Below are positions 27,757-37,224 of a DNA stretch of 64,000 nucleotides, piece after piece; the first letter of the stretch is position 1; every line of letters begins with the position of its first letter. The notes under the pieces are model-generated. The model made no database searches and was not told the origin of the DNA. It saw only the letters and a list, made by a program, of their open reading frames with translations. Source of the DNA: Campylobacter hepaticus (GTDB lineage Bacteria; Campylobacterota; Campylobacteria; Campylobacterales; Campylobacteraceae); NCBI RefSeq assembly GCF_001687475.2, contig NZ_CP031611.1, positions 1,456,670 to 1,520,669 of the forward strand, given 5' to 3'. Both the position numbers and the translations under genes were made by a program.

Positions 27757-28692
27757 ATGAAAATTGTATGTTTAGATGCAGCAACTTTAGGGACTTATGA
27801 TTTAAGTATTTTTAAACAATTGGGTTCTTTAGAGGTTTATAATACAACAAGTAAAGAACAAACTATTGAGCGTTTAAAAGATGCTGATGTTGTTATGACT
27901 AATAAGGTAGTAATTGATAAAAAGGTTATAGATGCATGCGGGAATTTAAAACTTATTTTAGAAACTGCTACAGGTGTAAATAATATTGATGTTGAATATG
28001 CCAAGCAAAAAGGTATAATAGTAAAAAATGCAGCAGGATATTCTACTATGAGTGTTGTGCAGCATACTTTTGCTTTAATATTTGCTTTTTTAAATCATGT
28101 TGTTTATTATACTCAATGGAGTCAAGAAGGCAAATGGTGCAATAGTCCTATTTTCACTGATTATAGCAGGATTTTAAATACGCTCAATGGTAAAAAACAT
28201 GGTATTATAGGTTTAGGAGCTATAGGCAAAGAAGTGGCAAAAATTTCTCAAACTTTTGGAGCTCAAATTTATTATTATTCCACTAGTGGGACAAATCATA
28301 ATTTAGATTTTATACATTTAAGTTTAGATGAGTTATTGAAAAGTTGTGATATTGTAAGTATTCATGCACCCTTAAATGCAAAAACTTATAATTTACTCAA
28401 TTTTAATAATTTACGGTTTTTAAAAGATGGTGCAATTTTAGTTAATGTCGGTAGAGGTGGTATTATTAATGAAATAGATTTAGCAAAAATTATAGATGAA
28501 AAAAATATTCGTGTAGCTTTAGATGTTTTAGAGTATGAGCCTATGATAGAAAATCATCCACTATTAAATATTCAAAATAAGGAAAATTTAATTATTACTC
28601 CACATGTAGCATGGGCGAGTAAAGAAGCTTTAAGTGTCTTAATGGATATGGTCTTTAATAATCTTAAAGAATGGATTGAAAATGGCAAATGA
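27757..28692 (+). CDS. D-isomer-specific 2-hydroxyacid dehydrogenase
   Basis: An NAD-dependent dehydrogenase of 311 residues that interconverts a 2-hydroxyacid and a 2-oxoacid. The Rossmann motif is [15 protein letters not shown] near residue 148. The catalytic residues appear in [11 protein letters not shown] (Arg), the Glu after it (VLEYEP) and ITPHVAWAS (His). The substrate cannot be read from sequence; annotators often call relatives hydroxypyruvate or glycerate dehydrogenase. Two bases separate it from the ATP-grasp gene, and its stop overlaps the old and new starts of yajQ. Confidence 0.9.
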   Translation: MKIVCLDAATLGTYDLSIFKQLGSLEVYNTTSKEQTIERLKDADVVMTNKVVIDKKVIDACGNLKLILETATGVNNIDVEYAKQKGIIVKNAAGYSTMSVVQHTFALIFAFLNHVVYYTQWSQEGKWCNSPIFTDYSRILNTLNGKKHGIIGLGAIGKEVAKISQTFGAQIYYYSTSGTNHNLDFIHLSLDELLKSCDIVSIHAPLNAKTYNLLNFNNLRFLKDGAILVNVGRGGIINEIDLAKIIDEKNIRVALDVLEYEPMIENHPLLNIQNKENLIITPHVAWASKEALSVLMDMVFNNLKEWIENGK

Positions 28693-28714
28693 GCACAGTT
28701 TTGATATTAGATAA
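28682..28714 (+). pseudogene. Fossil original start of yajQ, now out of frame
   Basis: ATG at 28682 opens ten codons reading [10 protein letters not shown] and then TAA. H-S-F-D-I is the conserved first strand of YajQ proteins. The downstream gene body is in another frame, so this piece looks like the severed native 5' end. Confidence 0.7.
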
Positions 28715-29162
28715 GCAAGAGCTTAAAAATGCTTTTGAGCAGGCAAAAAAAGAGCTTAGAACTCGTTATGATTTAAAGGGCATAAAATATGAAATTGAAT
28801 TCAGTGAAAAAGATAAGATTTTTAAACTTGGATGTTCTAGTGAATCAAAGTTAAATGTATTAGTTGATACACTGATTGTAAAGTTAATTAAAAGAGGTAT
28901 TAATGCAAATGCTATTAAAGAGCTTTCTCGTGAACATGGGGCAATATTTCGTTTAAATTTAAAAGTTAATGATCATATAGATAGTCAAAGTGCAAAAAAA
29001 ATCAATAAAGCAATTAAAGATAGTAAACTGAAAGTAGATTTTTCCATGAAAGGAGAAGAAATTCGTATTAAAGCTAAGCAAATTGATGATTTGCAAGCAA
29101 CAATGAGTTTACTTAAAAATCTTCAATTAGAGCTTAATCTTAGTTTTAAAAATTTTAAATAA
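28689..29162 (+). CDS. yajQ: YajQ-family nucleotide-binding protein with disrupted N terminus
   Basis: YajQ-like proteins bind nucleotides (cyclic di-GMP in Xanthomonas, tRNA/nucleotides in other reports). The body [16 protein letters not shown] to the end is normal, but the family's first strand, which reads like (A)xxHSFDISxxLD, is not in this frame. An ATG at 28682 reads [10 protein letters not shown] and stops at 28712-28714; the rest continues one frame over. A deletion of about 10 bases between FDI and LDKQEL explains this. Translation from 28689 gives a different start, MSTVLIL, and 157 residues. It may be partly or fully inactive. Confidence 0.8.
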   Translation: MSTVLILDKQELKNAFEQAKKELRTRYDLKGIKYEIEFSEKDKIFKLGCSSESKLNVLVDTLIVKLIKRGINANAIKELSREHGAIFRLNLKVNDHIDSQSAKKINKAIKDSKLKVDFSMKGEEIRIKAKQIDDLQATMSLLKNLQLELNLSFKNFK

Positions 29163-29171
29163 GGTTAAATT

Positions 29172-29648
29172 ATGAAATATTGCTTTATTGCAGTATTAGT
29201 TTTTTTTATTTATGGATGTAGTGTAAAAAATCAAAATGCTTCAACTCAAAGTTTAAACACTTTGATTATTTCTCCTATGGTAAAAATTCATGATGTGGCT
29301 TTTTTAAAAAAAGAAAATCATATGTTAAATTTAGAGGTTTATAAATTAGGACGAGCTTTCTTTCAAATAAAAATAAAAGATAAAATATGCCTGAATTTTA
29401 TATGTTATGATAAGGAAGTATTTAATCAAAAGTTTTTTAAAAATATATATTATGAGGATATTTTAAAAGATATTTTAAATAAAAATGTTTTATGGCAGGG
29501 TCGTAACATAGAAAAAACAAGTTGTGGTTTTAAGCAAAATTTAAAAAGTAAAAATTATGAAATTTTTTATCAAGTTTGTTATGATAAAGTAAGTTTTTTT
29601 GATAATATTTCAGGTATAAAAATTGTTTTAACATACATTCAAAATTAA
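29172..29648 (+). CDS. Putative lipoprotein of a lipoprotein-secreted protein-AAA ATPase cluster
   Basis: A 158-residue lipoprotein with signal peptide and lipobox IYGC (Cys16). The mature part has four further Cys residues (KICLNFICY, and two near the C terminus in TSCGFK and QVCYDK), which could form two disulfides in the periplasm. I recognise no domain. The next gene starts 11 bases after its stop, and an AAA ATPase follows; the three probably form one unit. Confidence 0.75.
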   Translation: MKYCFIAVLVFFIYGCSVKNQNASTQSLNTLIISPMVKIHDVAFLKKENHMLNLEVYKLGRAFFQIKIKDKICLNFICYDKEVFNQKFFKNIYYEDILKDILNKNVLWQGRNIEKTSCGFKQNLKSKNYEIFYQVCYDKVSFFDNISGIKIVLTYIQN

Positions 29649-29658
29649 AGGATAAATT

Positions 29659-30477
29659 TTGAGGTTTTTTTTATTTATCTTTTGTTGTGTAAAATTGACT
29701 TTTGCTCAAATTTATAAAGGAGAATTGTTTTTTTATGATTTAGAAAATAAAGAAATTTTCGCCATAGTATATAATAATAATCCTATGATTCCTCTTTTTG
29801 ATAGAGATAATAATCAAACTAGTTCTAGTTTTTTAGTTATCAATGATAAAAATGGGAATTTAGAAATTCCACTTATTAAGATAAATGATTTTTGGCAAGA
29901 TGAACAAAAAAAATATAAAATTAATTCTTCTAAAATATTAATATATGATCAAAAAATATATAAAGGTCAAAATTTAGGGGAAACTTCTTTAGAGCTTATT
30001 CGATCTGAAGATAGTATACGTATAAAGCATAATTTTATTAATTTTAGTCATAATTTTCAAGATTTTTATCCTATTCATAAAGGTATATTAAGTTTTGAAC
30101 AAATTCGTCAAAAACCTATTTTTTTTAAAGATGAAAGATTAAGTTTTGAACAGACTCATTATTTTTACGAAGATGGTATAAGTCGTGAAGTTTTAGAATT
30201 AAAAAATTTTGTTTATGATATGCATAATCATAAGTTTTTAAAATTATATGATTTATATGATATTGAAAACCAAGATTTCAAAAATCTTCTTCATATGAAA
30301 CTTCAAAATGCTTGTAATGAATGCTTTGAAGATTTGCAAAATGTGAAATTTAATAATAATTTTTTACTAGATAGAGGGAAATTAAAGATTTGTTATTTAC
30401 CTTTTGAGGAACATTTTTTAGATGAAAATATTTGTATAGAATTTAATGAGAGTGAACTAAAGGAATTTAAAAAATAA
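29659..30477 (+). CDS. Secreted/periplasmic protein of unknown function
   Basis: A 272-residue protein with a Sec signal peptide (MRFFLFIFCCVKLTFA). The start is TTG at 29659, which fits the AAAGGA ribosome binding site at 29647-29652 and gives a full signal peptide; no ATG does. The mature part is rich in aromatic and charged residues, and I recognise no fold. Cys residues are clustered near the C terminus (CNECF, ICY, ICIEF). One base of its stop overlaps the AAA ATPase start. Confidence 0.75.
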   Translation: MRFFLFIFCCVKLTFAQIYKGELFFYDLENKEIFAIVYNNNPMIPLFDRDNNQTSSSFLVINDKNGNLEIPLIKINDFWQDEQKKYKINSSKILIYDQKIYKGQNLGETSLELIRSEDSIRIKHNFINFSHNFQDFYPIHKGILSFEQIRQKPIFFKDERLSFEQTHYFYEDGISREVLELKNFVYDMHNHKFLKLYDLYDIENQDFKNLLHMKLQNACNECFEDLQNVKFNNNFLLDRGKLKICYLPFEEHFLDENICIEFNESELKEFKK

Positions 30478-32189
30478 TGGATAAATTAAAAAACTTTTTG
30501 AGTTGCAAAAATATAGAAGATACCCAAATTTATAAAGAGCTTAAATGTACAAAAAATGAAGCTTTAATTTTAAGAGAGCTTTGTAAAAATTATGTTGTTT
30601 CGGTATCTTCTATTAATACTTTTACTTTATTGTCAAATATTTTTGGTAATGATAAATATACTTATTTAGATGCTTTAAAAGACTTGAAAAAACTTATTGA
30701 AAGAGGTTTTGTAAATCAAAATTCAAGTTTTTTTAAAAATATGGAGACTGGTAAAACGCAAACATTGATTCTTACTTTACTTCAAAGTGAGTTAAGTTTG
30801 AGTGAGTATTTTTTAGAATTTTTAGAGGAAAAACCTCATTTAGATTTTAAAAAATGTGAAGCTTATAGTGATTATTTAGAATATTTAAAAGACGAATTTA
30901 TACGTATTCGTTTATATGAAAGATTGAGTTTTGTACAAAAAAGTGCTTATAATATTGAAATAAAAAATCAAATTAAGCTTTATGAAAAGCATATTAAACA
31001 AAGATTGAAAAAAAGTAAATTTTATAATATTTTAGCGGATATTTTTAAAGAATATAATCTTGATTTTAAAGAACAAATTATTTTTTTAGCACTTTTAAAA
31101 GAAGAATATGTTTTAAATAGTGAAAATTCTATATCAAGAGAAATGAATTTTTTACTTTCTTTGGTTAGTGAAAATGATTTGGAAAAGCATAATAATAAAA
31201 AACTATTACAAGAAAATACCTCTCTTTTACATTTAATTGAATATGATGAATATTTAAATGCTTTTGGAGATATTTCTAAAAGTTTTTTTATAAGAGATGA
31301 AATTTTGCAAAGGATTATAAATTTTGAGTTTAAACAAAGTAAAAAAATTAAAATTGAAAATGTTTTAAAAGAACAAGATATATTTGAACTTATAGAGCCT
31401 AGTGCTGATATTAATGATGTTATTATGCCTAAAAATACAAAAGAACTTTTAGAAAATATTTTAAAACAGCAAGATAAAAAAGTTTTAGAAAGATTGCACT
31501 CTTGGGGTATAAAGAGCAGTAAAAATATAGAAGCAAAAATTATTTTTTATGGACCTGCAGGAACGGGTAAAACTATGTCAGCTTTAGCTATGGCTAAATC
31601 AATGAAAAAGACTATTTTGAGTTTTGATTGTTCAAAAATTCTTAGTAAATGGGTGGGAGAAAGCGAGCAAAATGTTAGAAAAATTTTTGATACTTATAAG
31701 AATATAGTTCAAACTTGTAAACAAAGTCCCATTTTGCTTTTGAATGAAGCTGATCAGTTTTTAAGTGCTCGAGTTGAAAGTAGTGGTGGAAGTGATAAAA
31801 TGCATAATCAAATGCAAAATATATTTTTAGAACAGATTGAACGTTTTAGCGGAGTAATCATTGCTACAACGAATTTTTTAGAGAGTTTAGATAGTGCTTT
31901 TTCAAGAAGATTTGATTATAAGATAGAATTTAAAAAGCCTGATTTAAAAGATAGATTAAAGATGTGGGATAAATTTTTACCTAAAAAAGCATCATTTGAA
32001 AAGGCTTTTGATATAAATATCTTGGCTCAATATGAATTAAGTGGAGCGCAAATCTTAATGGTGATAAAAAATACAGCTTTAAAAATAGCTGTATCTAAAG
32101 ATGGAATTTTTCGTATGCGAGATTTTCTAGAAAGTATACAAAAAGAATTAAATTCTAGTTTTGATAAAAGTAAAATTGTTGGATTTTAA
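30477..32189 (+). CDS. AAA-family ATPase (CDC48/p97-like AAA module)
   Basis: A 570-residue protein with a long, mostly helical N-terminal part (1-300) and one AAA module. Walker A is GPAGTGKT near residues 359-366. The Walker B region reads ILLLNEADQF near 417-426, so the usual first Asp is Asn while the catalytic Glu stays. Sensor 1 (ATTN) and arginine-finger candidates in FSRRFD follow near 463-480. Such modules unfold or remodel proteins. Two genes for exported proteins precede it, but the ATPase itself has no membrane segment. The target is unknown. Confidence 0.85.
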   Translation: MDKLKNFLSCKNIEDTQIYKELKCTKNEALILRELCKNYVVSVSSINTFTLLSNIFGNDKYTYLDALKDLKKLIERGFVNQNSSFFKNMETGKTQTLILTLLQSELSLSEYFLEFLEEKPHLDFKKCEAYSDYLEYLKDEFIRIRLYERLSFVQKSAYNIEIKNQIKLYEKHIKQRLKKSKFYNILADIFKEYNLDFKEQIIFLALLKEEYVLNSENSISREMNFLLSLVSENDLEKHNNKKLLQENTSLLHLIEYDEYLNAFGDISKSFFIRDEILQRIINFEFKQSKKIKIENVLKEQDIFELIEPSADINDVIMPKNTKELLENILKQQDKKVLERLHSWGIKSSKNIEAKIIFYGPAGTGKTMSALAMAKSMKKTILSFDCSKILSKWVGESEQNVRKIFDTYKNIVQTCKQSPILLLNEADQFLSARVESSGGSDKMHNQMQNIFLEQIERFSGVIIATTNFLESLDSAFSRRFDYKIEFKKPDLKDRLKMWDKFLPKKASFEKAFDINILAQYELSGAQILMVIKNTALKIAVSKDGIFRMRDFLESIQKELNSSFDKSKIVGF

Positions 32190-32726
32190 TTTTTTAAATA
32201 TTTTTATATAATGGAATAAGAAATATAATAATCCAAGAATTAAAGCACTCCATTCCCAAAACATAGGAACTTTTGGACTTAAAAAATAATGATAGCTTGC
32301 CAAAACTAGGCACAAATACCCTAATTTTCTTATTTTTTGAATTTTTGTAAACCATTTAAAAGAGCTTGCAAGCATGAAAAGGATGATAATAAAAGCAATA
32401 AAACCACTTGCCTCTAATAGATGGTGTGAGATATCATCAAGAAGTCTTGAAATTTTTGCATTTCTATCAAAAATAAAATAATTTAAAAAATGCAAAATAG
32501 TCCAAAATGCTGCAAAAATTCCTAATAATTTGGGATAATTTTTTGTCTTTTTAAATTGGATTAAAGAAAAAAATATGCTTAAATTTAAAAAAATCAAGGC
32601 AAAAATTCCAGTATAAATATAAATTTCTTTTACTAGATCAAAAGATTGAAAAATATTATATAAGCTGTAAATTAAACTTGTTAAAAAGCTTAAAAAAGCA
32701 AGTATATTAAAATGTATTATATGCAT
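32148..32726 (-). CDS. msrQ: MsrQ, heme-containing membrane partner of MsrP
   Basis: A six-helix b-type cytochrome of the MsrQ/YedZ family (192 residues) that passes electrons from quinones to the periplasmic methionine sulfoxide reductase MsrP. Helices span most of the length. The candidate heme histidines lie in FWTILHFLNYFIF near residue 79 and in the SHHLLEASG and SYHYFLS segments. The start overlaps the msrP stop. Its 3' end overlaps the convergent AAA ATPase gene by 42 bases. Confidence 0.88.
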   Translation of the reverse strand: MHIIHFNILAFLSFLTSLIYSLYNIFQSFDLVKEIYIYTGIFALIFLNLSIFFSLIQFKKTKNYPKLLGIFAAFWTILHFLNYFIFDRNAKISRLLDDISHHLLEASGFIAFIIILFMLASSFKWFTKIQKIRKLGYLCLVLASYHYFLSPKVPMFWEWSALILGLLYFLFHYIKIFKKLKSNNFTFIKTRI

Positions 32727-33619
32727 TAAAAATTTACCTTTAAATCCATACCAGCATATAAATTTCCTACTTCTTTTTCATATCCATTAAATAATAAGGT
32801 TGATTTGGTAAAGAAATCTCCTAAAGCTCTTTCATTAGCTTGAGACCATCTAGGGTGAGATACATTGGGATTTACATTTGCATAAAATCCATATTCTCTA
32901 GGGTTTGCTAATTCCCATGTGGATTTTGGTTGTTCTTTGACAAATTCTATTTTTACTATAGATTTGATACTTTTAAAACCATATTTCCAAGGTACAACAA
33001 GGCGTATTGGAGCTCCATTTTGTGGTTGTAAAGGTTTTTTATACATGCCTACGGCTAATAAAGTTAATGGATGCATAGCTTCATCCATACGAAGACCTTC
33101 TACATAAGGATAGTCTATGGTTGGAAATAAAGCATTTTGATCAGGAAATTGATTTTTATCAAAAAGTGTGGTAAATTTGATAAATTTTGCTTCATTTGTA
33201 GGTTTAGCCATATCAATTAAACGACGCAATTCAAAACCTATCCAAGGTACCACCATAGACCAGGTTTCAACGCAACGTAAACGGTAAATTCTTTCTTCTA
33301 GAGAAAATTTTAAAATATCTTCCATATTTAAACTAAAAGGTTTTTCTACTTCTCCATTAATATCTATTTTCCAATTTTGGGTTTTTAAATTCTGTGCCAA
33401 AGATACAGCTCTTTTTTTATCAGTTGAAAATTCATAAAAATTAACATAATTTGTAGCAAGTTTTTCATCACTGATTTCTAATTTATTAAGATTGGTATCA
33501 CTTGTAAAGTTTAAAGCAGATAATTTAGAACTTAATAAAGTAGAGCTTAGTAAAGCTCCAGCTCCCATTTTTATAAATTCCCTTCTTTTTTTATATAAAT
33601 TTTCAGGAGTAATATTCAT
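32726..33619 (-). CDS. msrP: MsrP, periplasmic methionine sulfoxide reductase (molybdoenzyme)
   Basis: It reduces oxidised methionines in periplasmic proteins with a Mo-molybdopterin cofactor of the sulfite oxidase family. It has 297 residues. A Tat signal is present (KKRREFIKMGAGALLSS, residues 10-26), and the Mo-ligand Cys is C116 in RLRCVETW. NGAPIRLVVPWKYGFKSIKSI near 199-219 belongs to the cofactor-binding fold. It is cotranscribed with msrQ. A 217-bp region upstream should hold the promoter. Confidence 0.94.
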   Translation of the reverse strand: MNITPENLYKKRREFIKMGAGALLSSTLLSSKLSALNFTSDTNLNKLEISDEKLATNYVNFYEFSTDKKRAVSLAQNLKTQNWKIDINGEVEKPFSLNMEDILKFSLEERIYRLRCVETWSMVVPWIGFELRRLIDMAKPTNEAKFIKFTTLFDKNQFPDQNALFPTIDYPYVEGLRMDEAMHPLTLLAVGMYKKPLQPQNGAPIRLVVPWKYGFKSIKSIVKIEFVKEQPKSTWELANPREYGFYANVNPNVSHPRWSQANERALGDFFTKSTLLFNGYEKEVGNLYAGMDLKVNF

Positions 33620-33836
33620 AATTTTTCCTTATTAAAAATTTTTATTATTAAACTACAATAGCGTTAATATAAAATTAATTTTTAAAGCTTTTTAAATTCT
33701 TATTTTGAGATTTTTAGTTTTAAAAAGTTGAAAGCTTTTTAATTAAAAATTTTGTTTTTTTGTATTTATTTTGATAGTATATTTTATTGATAAGAGAATA
33801 TAGATTATTTAATTTATGGGTATTAATTATTTCATA
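33620..33836. other. Intergenic region between msrP and pyrF
   Basis: It holds 217 AT-rich bases without a convincing gene. The string AAAGCTTTTTAA occurs twice (33684-33695 and 33731-33742). C. jejuni has, as I recall, a small hypothetical gene (Cj0380c) here; I see no intact counterpart. The msrP promoter should lie near its left end. Confidence 0.4.
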
Positions 33837-34520
33837 TTATTTTATGTTTTCTAAAATTTTTTTACAAATTTCTCTTGGGTTATCGTTTTTATAAATAGGT
33901 CTTCCAATAACTATAAAATCGCTTAAATTATTTTTTGCCATTGCTAGATCAGCAACGCGTCTTTGGTCGTCGTTTGCTTCTTTAAAAGGACGAATTCCAG
34001 GTGTTAATGTTAAAAAATTAGCGTGCGTATTTGCTTTAATAATTTTACTTTCAAAAACTGAGCACACCATACCATCAAGACCACTTTGAAAAGATATTTT
34101 TGAAAAATTAATTACTGCTTTTTTAATTTCTTGCTTATAAATACTAAAAAAATCTTCTTCATTAAAGCTTGTTAAAGCAGAAACAGCTAAAACTAAGGGA
34201 CGTTTTGGAAGTTGGTTAAGTCTTGACATAACTTCTTGCATAGCTATTTTTCCAGCACTTGCATGGATATTTATCATATCTACATCGAGTTTTGAAATTT
34301 CTTCACATGCATCCGCCATAGTATTGGGAATATCATGAATTTTAAGATCAAGAAAAATTTTAAAATCATCAATTTCTTTAAGTTCTTTTATGATTTTAAA
34401 ACCATCTCTTAGATATAATCTTAAACCTACTTTAAGCCAAAGATCTAAATTTTTCAATTTTTTAGCAAGTTGTAAGCAATCTTTTTTAGTGGCAAGATCG
34501 AGTGCAACACAAAGTTTCAT
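33837..34520 (-). CDS. pyrF: PyrF, orotidine 5'-phosphate decarboxylase
   Basis: The last step of UMP synthesis. It is a 227-residue TIM barrel with the catalytic array D58-x-K60-x2-D63 in [17 protein letters not shown] near residue 174 and IVIGRPIY near 208 bind the phosphate. It overlaps nusB by four bases and ends the minus-strand cluster EamA-kdsA-ribH-nusB-pyrF. Confidence 0.97.
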   Translation of the reverse strand: MKLCVALDLATKKDCLQLAKKLKNLDLWLKVGLRLYLRDGFKIIKELKEIDDFKIFLDLKIHDIPNTMADACEEISKLDVDMINIHASAGKIAMQEVMSRLNQLPKRPLVLAVSALTSFNEEDFFSIYKQEIKKAVINFSKISFQSGLDGMVCSVFESKIIKANTHANFLTLTPGIRPFKEANDDQRRVADLAMAKNNLSDFIVIGRPIYKNDNPREICKKILENIK

Positions 34521-34915
34521 TTTTTAGTCTTTATCAAAGTATCTAAAACTCCATTAATAAATTTTGGAGAATTATCATTAGCAAGTTCTTTGGCGAGTTC
34601 TATAGCTTCATTAATAACTACAGCGCTAGGTGTATCAGTAAAAAGTAATTCATAGGCCCCAAGCCTTAATATTGATCTTTCTATATATCCTAAAGCTATA
34701 ATTTTATTTTCATTAAGAAATGAATTAAGGGTTTGATCAATATTATTTAAATTAGCTAAAATTCCATGATATAAGCTTAAGGTGAATTTTTTTTGTTCAT
34801 TACGTATTTTTTTTTCATCTAAAATTTCATTAATAAAAGCATCATGCTCAGAATTTAATTCAAAGGCATAGAGTAAAGATACAACACTTTGACGGACTTG
34901 ATGACGTGATGCCAT
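34517..34915 (-). CDS. nusB: NusB, transcription antitermination factor
   Basis: An all-helical RNA-binding protein of 132 residues that acts with NusE (S10) on boxA, mainly in rRNA transcription. The typical start [19 protein letters not shown] and the end block [22 protein letters not shown] are present. It sits between ribH and pyrF with overlaps; ribH-nusB linkage is common in bacteria. Confidence 0.96.
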   Translation of the reverse strand: MASRHQVRQSVVSLLYAFELNSEHDAFINEILDEKKIRNEQKKFTLSLYHGILANLNNIDQTLNSFLNENKIIALGYIERSILRLGAYELLFTDTPSAVVINEAIELAKELANDNSPKFINGVLDTLIKTKK

Positions 34916-35379
34916 TAAAATTCCTTGCTTAAATTAAGCATTTCAATAACTGTTATCATAGCTTCAAAACCTTTGTTACCTACCTTGCTACCTGCTCTTT
35001 CTATAGCTTGTTCTATAGTATCAGTTGTTAAAATTCCAAAACTAACTGGAGTATTGTGGTTTAAGCTTACATTAGCCACGCCTTTAGTGGTTTCTGCTGA
35101 AATATAATCAAAATGTGGAGTTGATCCACGGATCACAGCTCCAACACAGCAAATACCATCAAATTGATGAGATTCTATAGCTTTTTTTAAGATGAAAGGA
35201 ATTTCAAAAACACCAGGAACAAGTATAAGGCTTAAATTTTCTTCTTTGCCTCCATGTCTTAAAAAGGCGTCTTTAGCGCCTTCTACTAGACGATCTGTAA
35301 TGATATGATTAAATCTTGCATTAATAATGGCAATATTGGCATTTGAATGCAAGTTTAGTTTTCCTTCAATGATATTCAT
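34915..35379 (-). CDS. ribH: RibH, 6,7-dimethyl-8-ribityllumazine synthase
   Basis: The penultimate enzyme of riboflavin synthesis. It has 154 residues when started at the ATG at 35379 (MNIIEGKL), two bases after the kdsA stop and behind AAAGGA. A longer form from 35430 would run into kdsA and has no support. Family motifs are ARFN near residue 23, GVFEIPF near 56, GAVIRG(S)TPHFDYIS near 81 with the catalytic His, and GILT near 115. Confidence 0.95.
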   Translation of the reverse strand: MNIIEGKLNLHSNANIAIINARFNHIITDRLVEGAKDAFLRHGGKEENLSLILVPGVFEIPFILKKAIESHQFDGICCVGAVIRGSTPHFDYISAETTKGVANVSLNHNTPVSFGILTTDTIEQAIERAGSKVGNKGFEAMITVIEMLNLSKEF

Positions 35380-35381
35380 TT

Positions 35382-36194
35382 TTATTTTTCCTTTATGATA
35401 TTTTGAATTTCTAATAATACTTTCATGCAATTTTTAAGACGTGTTGGATCAAGCATATTGCTTCCATCGCATAGGGCTTGGCAAGGATTTACATGGGTTT
35501 CAAAGAAAAAACCATCAACGCCTACAGCAGCAGCTGCTCTTGCTAAAGGTTCTACAAATTCACTTTTGCCCCCGCTGCTTCCTCCAGCAGCTCCAGGCAT
35601 TTGCACGCTATGTGTTGCATCAAATATTACAGGAGCAAATTCACGCATAATTACTAAAGAACGCATATCTACGACTAAATTAGCATAGCCAAAGCTAGCT
35701 CCTCTTTCAGCTACAAAAACACCATTTTCTTTGGCAACTTCATAACCTTCTTTTTCTATACCACGTGTTTGAAGGACTTTTTTAACGCTATATTGTATAT
35801 CGCTTGGATTTAAAAATTGTCCTTTTTTAATATTAACTTTTGCTTTAGTTTTAGCTGCACAGACAAGTAAATCTGTTTGGCGACATAAAAAAGCAGGAAT
35901 TTGTAAAACATCTGCTACTTCGCTTACAGGATTTGCTTGAGTACTTTCATGTATATCAGTAAGAATTTTCATACCAAATTCATTTTTTATGCTTTGTAAA
36001 ATTTTAAGTCCTTCTTCAAGTCCAGGTCCACGAAAAGAATTTATGCTTGTGCGATTTGCTTTATCAAAGCTTGATTTAAAATAAAATTCTATATTTTCAT
36101 TTTCATTAAAATCTTTTAATTGTTCAGCCACTTTAAAAACTAAATCTTTATTTTCTATTACACAAGGACCAGCAATTAATATTATTTTTGTCAT
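35382..36194 (-). CDS. kdsA: KdsA, 3-deoxy-D-manno-octulosonate 8-phosphate synthase
   Basis: It condenses PEP with arabinose 5-phosphate to make KDO 8-phosphate for the lipooligosaccharide core. It has 270 residues. IAGPCVIE at the N terminus, [12 protein letters not shown] near residue 39, the central TDIHE and the C-terminal FFETHVNP are all family signatures. An N-terminal Cys (GPC) of the metal-dependent form is present (C11). It overlaps the EamA permease gene by four bases. Confidence 0.97.
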   Translation of the reverse strand: MTKIILIAGPCVIENKDLVFKVAEQLKDFNENENIEFYFKSSFDKANRTSINSFRGPGLEEGLKILQSIKNEFGMKILTDIHESTQANPVSEVADVLQIPAFLCRQTDLLVCAAKTKAKVNIKKGQFLNPSDIQYSVKKVLQTRGIEKEGYEVAKENGVFVAERGASFGYANLVVDMRSLVIMREFAPVIFDATHSVQMPGAAGGSSGGKSEFVEPLARAAAAVGVDGFFFETHVNPCQALCDGSNMLDPTRLKNCMKVLLEIQNIIKEK

Positions 36195-37123
36195 TTTTTT
36201 CCTTTATTTTTAACTAAAATTAATCCACCAAAAACAATTCCTATTATACCTAAAAAAATCATAGTATTTGGTAAATTATCTCCTAAAATTATTCCTACTA
36301 TCATGCTAAATACTACATCAAGATAGCTTATTCCGGCTATAACACCTGCTTGTTTAGCTACGCTATAAGCTTTAGTAACATGAATTTGATAAATGGTTCC
36401 TAAAGTTCCCATAATGATAATAATAAGCCAAGCTGTCATACTTGGCATAACAAAGGGTGCTAGAATAAAATCTAAATGTAATGATTTTAAATATTGTGGA
36501 TCAAAAAATTGAGCACTTAACATTGAAATGAGAGGCATTAAGGTACCTAAAAAAATAAAAGAAAAGGCAATTTGCTCTGTGGTGTAAAATTTTTTAAGTT
36601 CTCTAACGCTTGTAAGAGCTAAGGCAGCTAAAAATCCGCTTACAACACCTATAATCGAATTTTTTAAATCGAAATTTGAAGACATTAAATTATCTTCCCA
36701 AGGTTGCATAATGAATATTACCCCACTAAAAGCAAGTAATATCCCAAGCCAACCTTTAAATCCAATATTTTCTTTAAAAATTATTAAAGAAAGTAAGGCT
36801 ATAAAAATAGGGGAGGTTTTTTGAAAGGCAAAAGCCACACCTAAAGTAATATTTGAAATATTATAAAAAAACATATAAAGTGAGAGTGTTCCTGCTACTC
36901 CACGAAACACTAAAAGCCAAAAATTTCCCCCTTTTTTATGAAATTTAGAAGATTTTAAAAGATAAACAATAAAAAAAATTCCTATAATATTTCTAAAAAA
37001 CATGATTTCAATTGAGCTTATTTCTTTGCTTAAGATTTTTGCACAAGCTCCCATAAATGCAAAATCTAAACAAGCTAAAATCATAAAATAAATTCCTAAG
37101 TTATGTTTAATTATTTTTAGCAT
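36191..37123 (-). CDS. EamA/DMT-family membrane transporter
   Basis: A 310-residue polytopic membrane protein with ten predicted helices in two EamA repeats (about 10-140 and 155-305). Motifs such as [41 protein letters not shown] mark the end of the first repeat. Such transporters export metabolites or take up S-adenosylmethionine; the substrate is not evident. It is the first gene of the kdsA-ribH-nusB-pyrF cluster. Confidence 0.85.
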   Translation of the reverse strand: MLKIIKHNLGIYFMILACLDFAFMGACAKILSKEISSIEIMFFRNIIGIFFIVYLLKSSKFHKKGGNFWLLVFRGVAGTLSLYMFFYNISNITLGVAFAFQKTSPIFIALLSLIIFKENIGFKGWLGILLAFSGVIFIMQPWEDNLMSSNFDLKNSIIGVVSGFLAALALTSVRELKKFYTTEQIAFSFIFLGTLMPLISMLSAQFFDPQYLKSLHLDFILAPFVMPSMTAWLIIIIMGTLGTIYQIHVTKAYSVAKQAGVIAGISYLDVVFSMIVGIILGDNLPNTMIFLGIIGIVFGGLILVKNKGKK

Positions 37124-37187
37124 CTTTTTCCTTAATTAAAATATGGTTAATTCTAATCTTTTTTGCTTAATATTAAGGCAAATCTTA

Positions 37188-37193
37188 TATAAT
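37188..37193 (+). promoter_or_regulatory. -10 element of the der-aroK-trpS-serS-pflB cluster
   Basis: TATAAT at 37188-37193 lies 31 bases before the der ATG, in the 101-bp region divergent from the EamA gene. Confidence 0.5.
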
Positions 37194-37224
37194 TCATATA
37201 TTAAAACTTTTGGATTGGAAAAAA

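Noticed and set aside
28689..29162. Sequencing error as the sole cause of the yajQ frame change
   Set aside because: The missing segment is about ten bases and not in a homopolymer, which is unlike common read errors. It cannot be excluded without reads.
33837..33850. Small ORF before pyrF's end (ATG near 33813) as a remnant gene
   Set aside because: It has only about a dozen codons and overlaps the end of pyrF, with no ribosome binding site.
35425..35688. Two overlapping plus-strand ORFs opposite kdsA
   Set aside because: kdsA is certain by its motifs. The antisense frames are Ala/Leu-rich artefacts of its codons.
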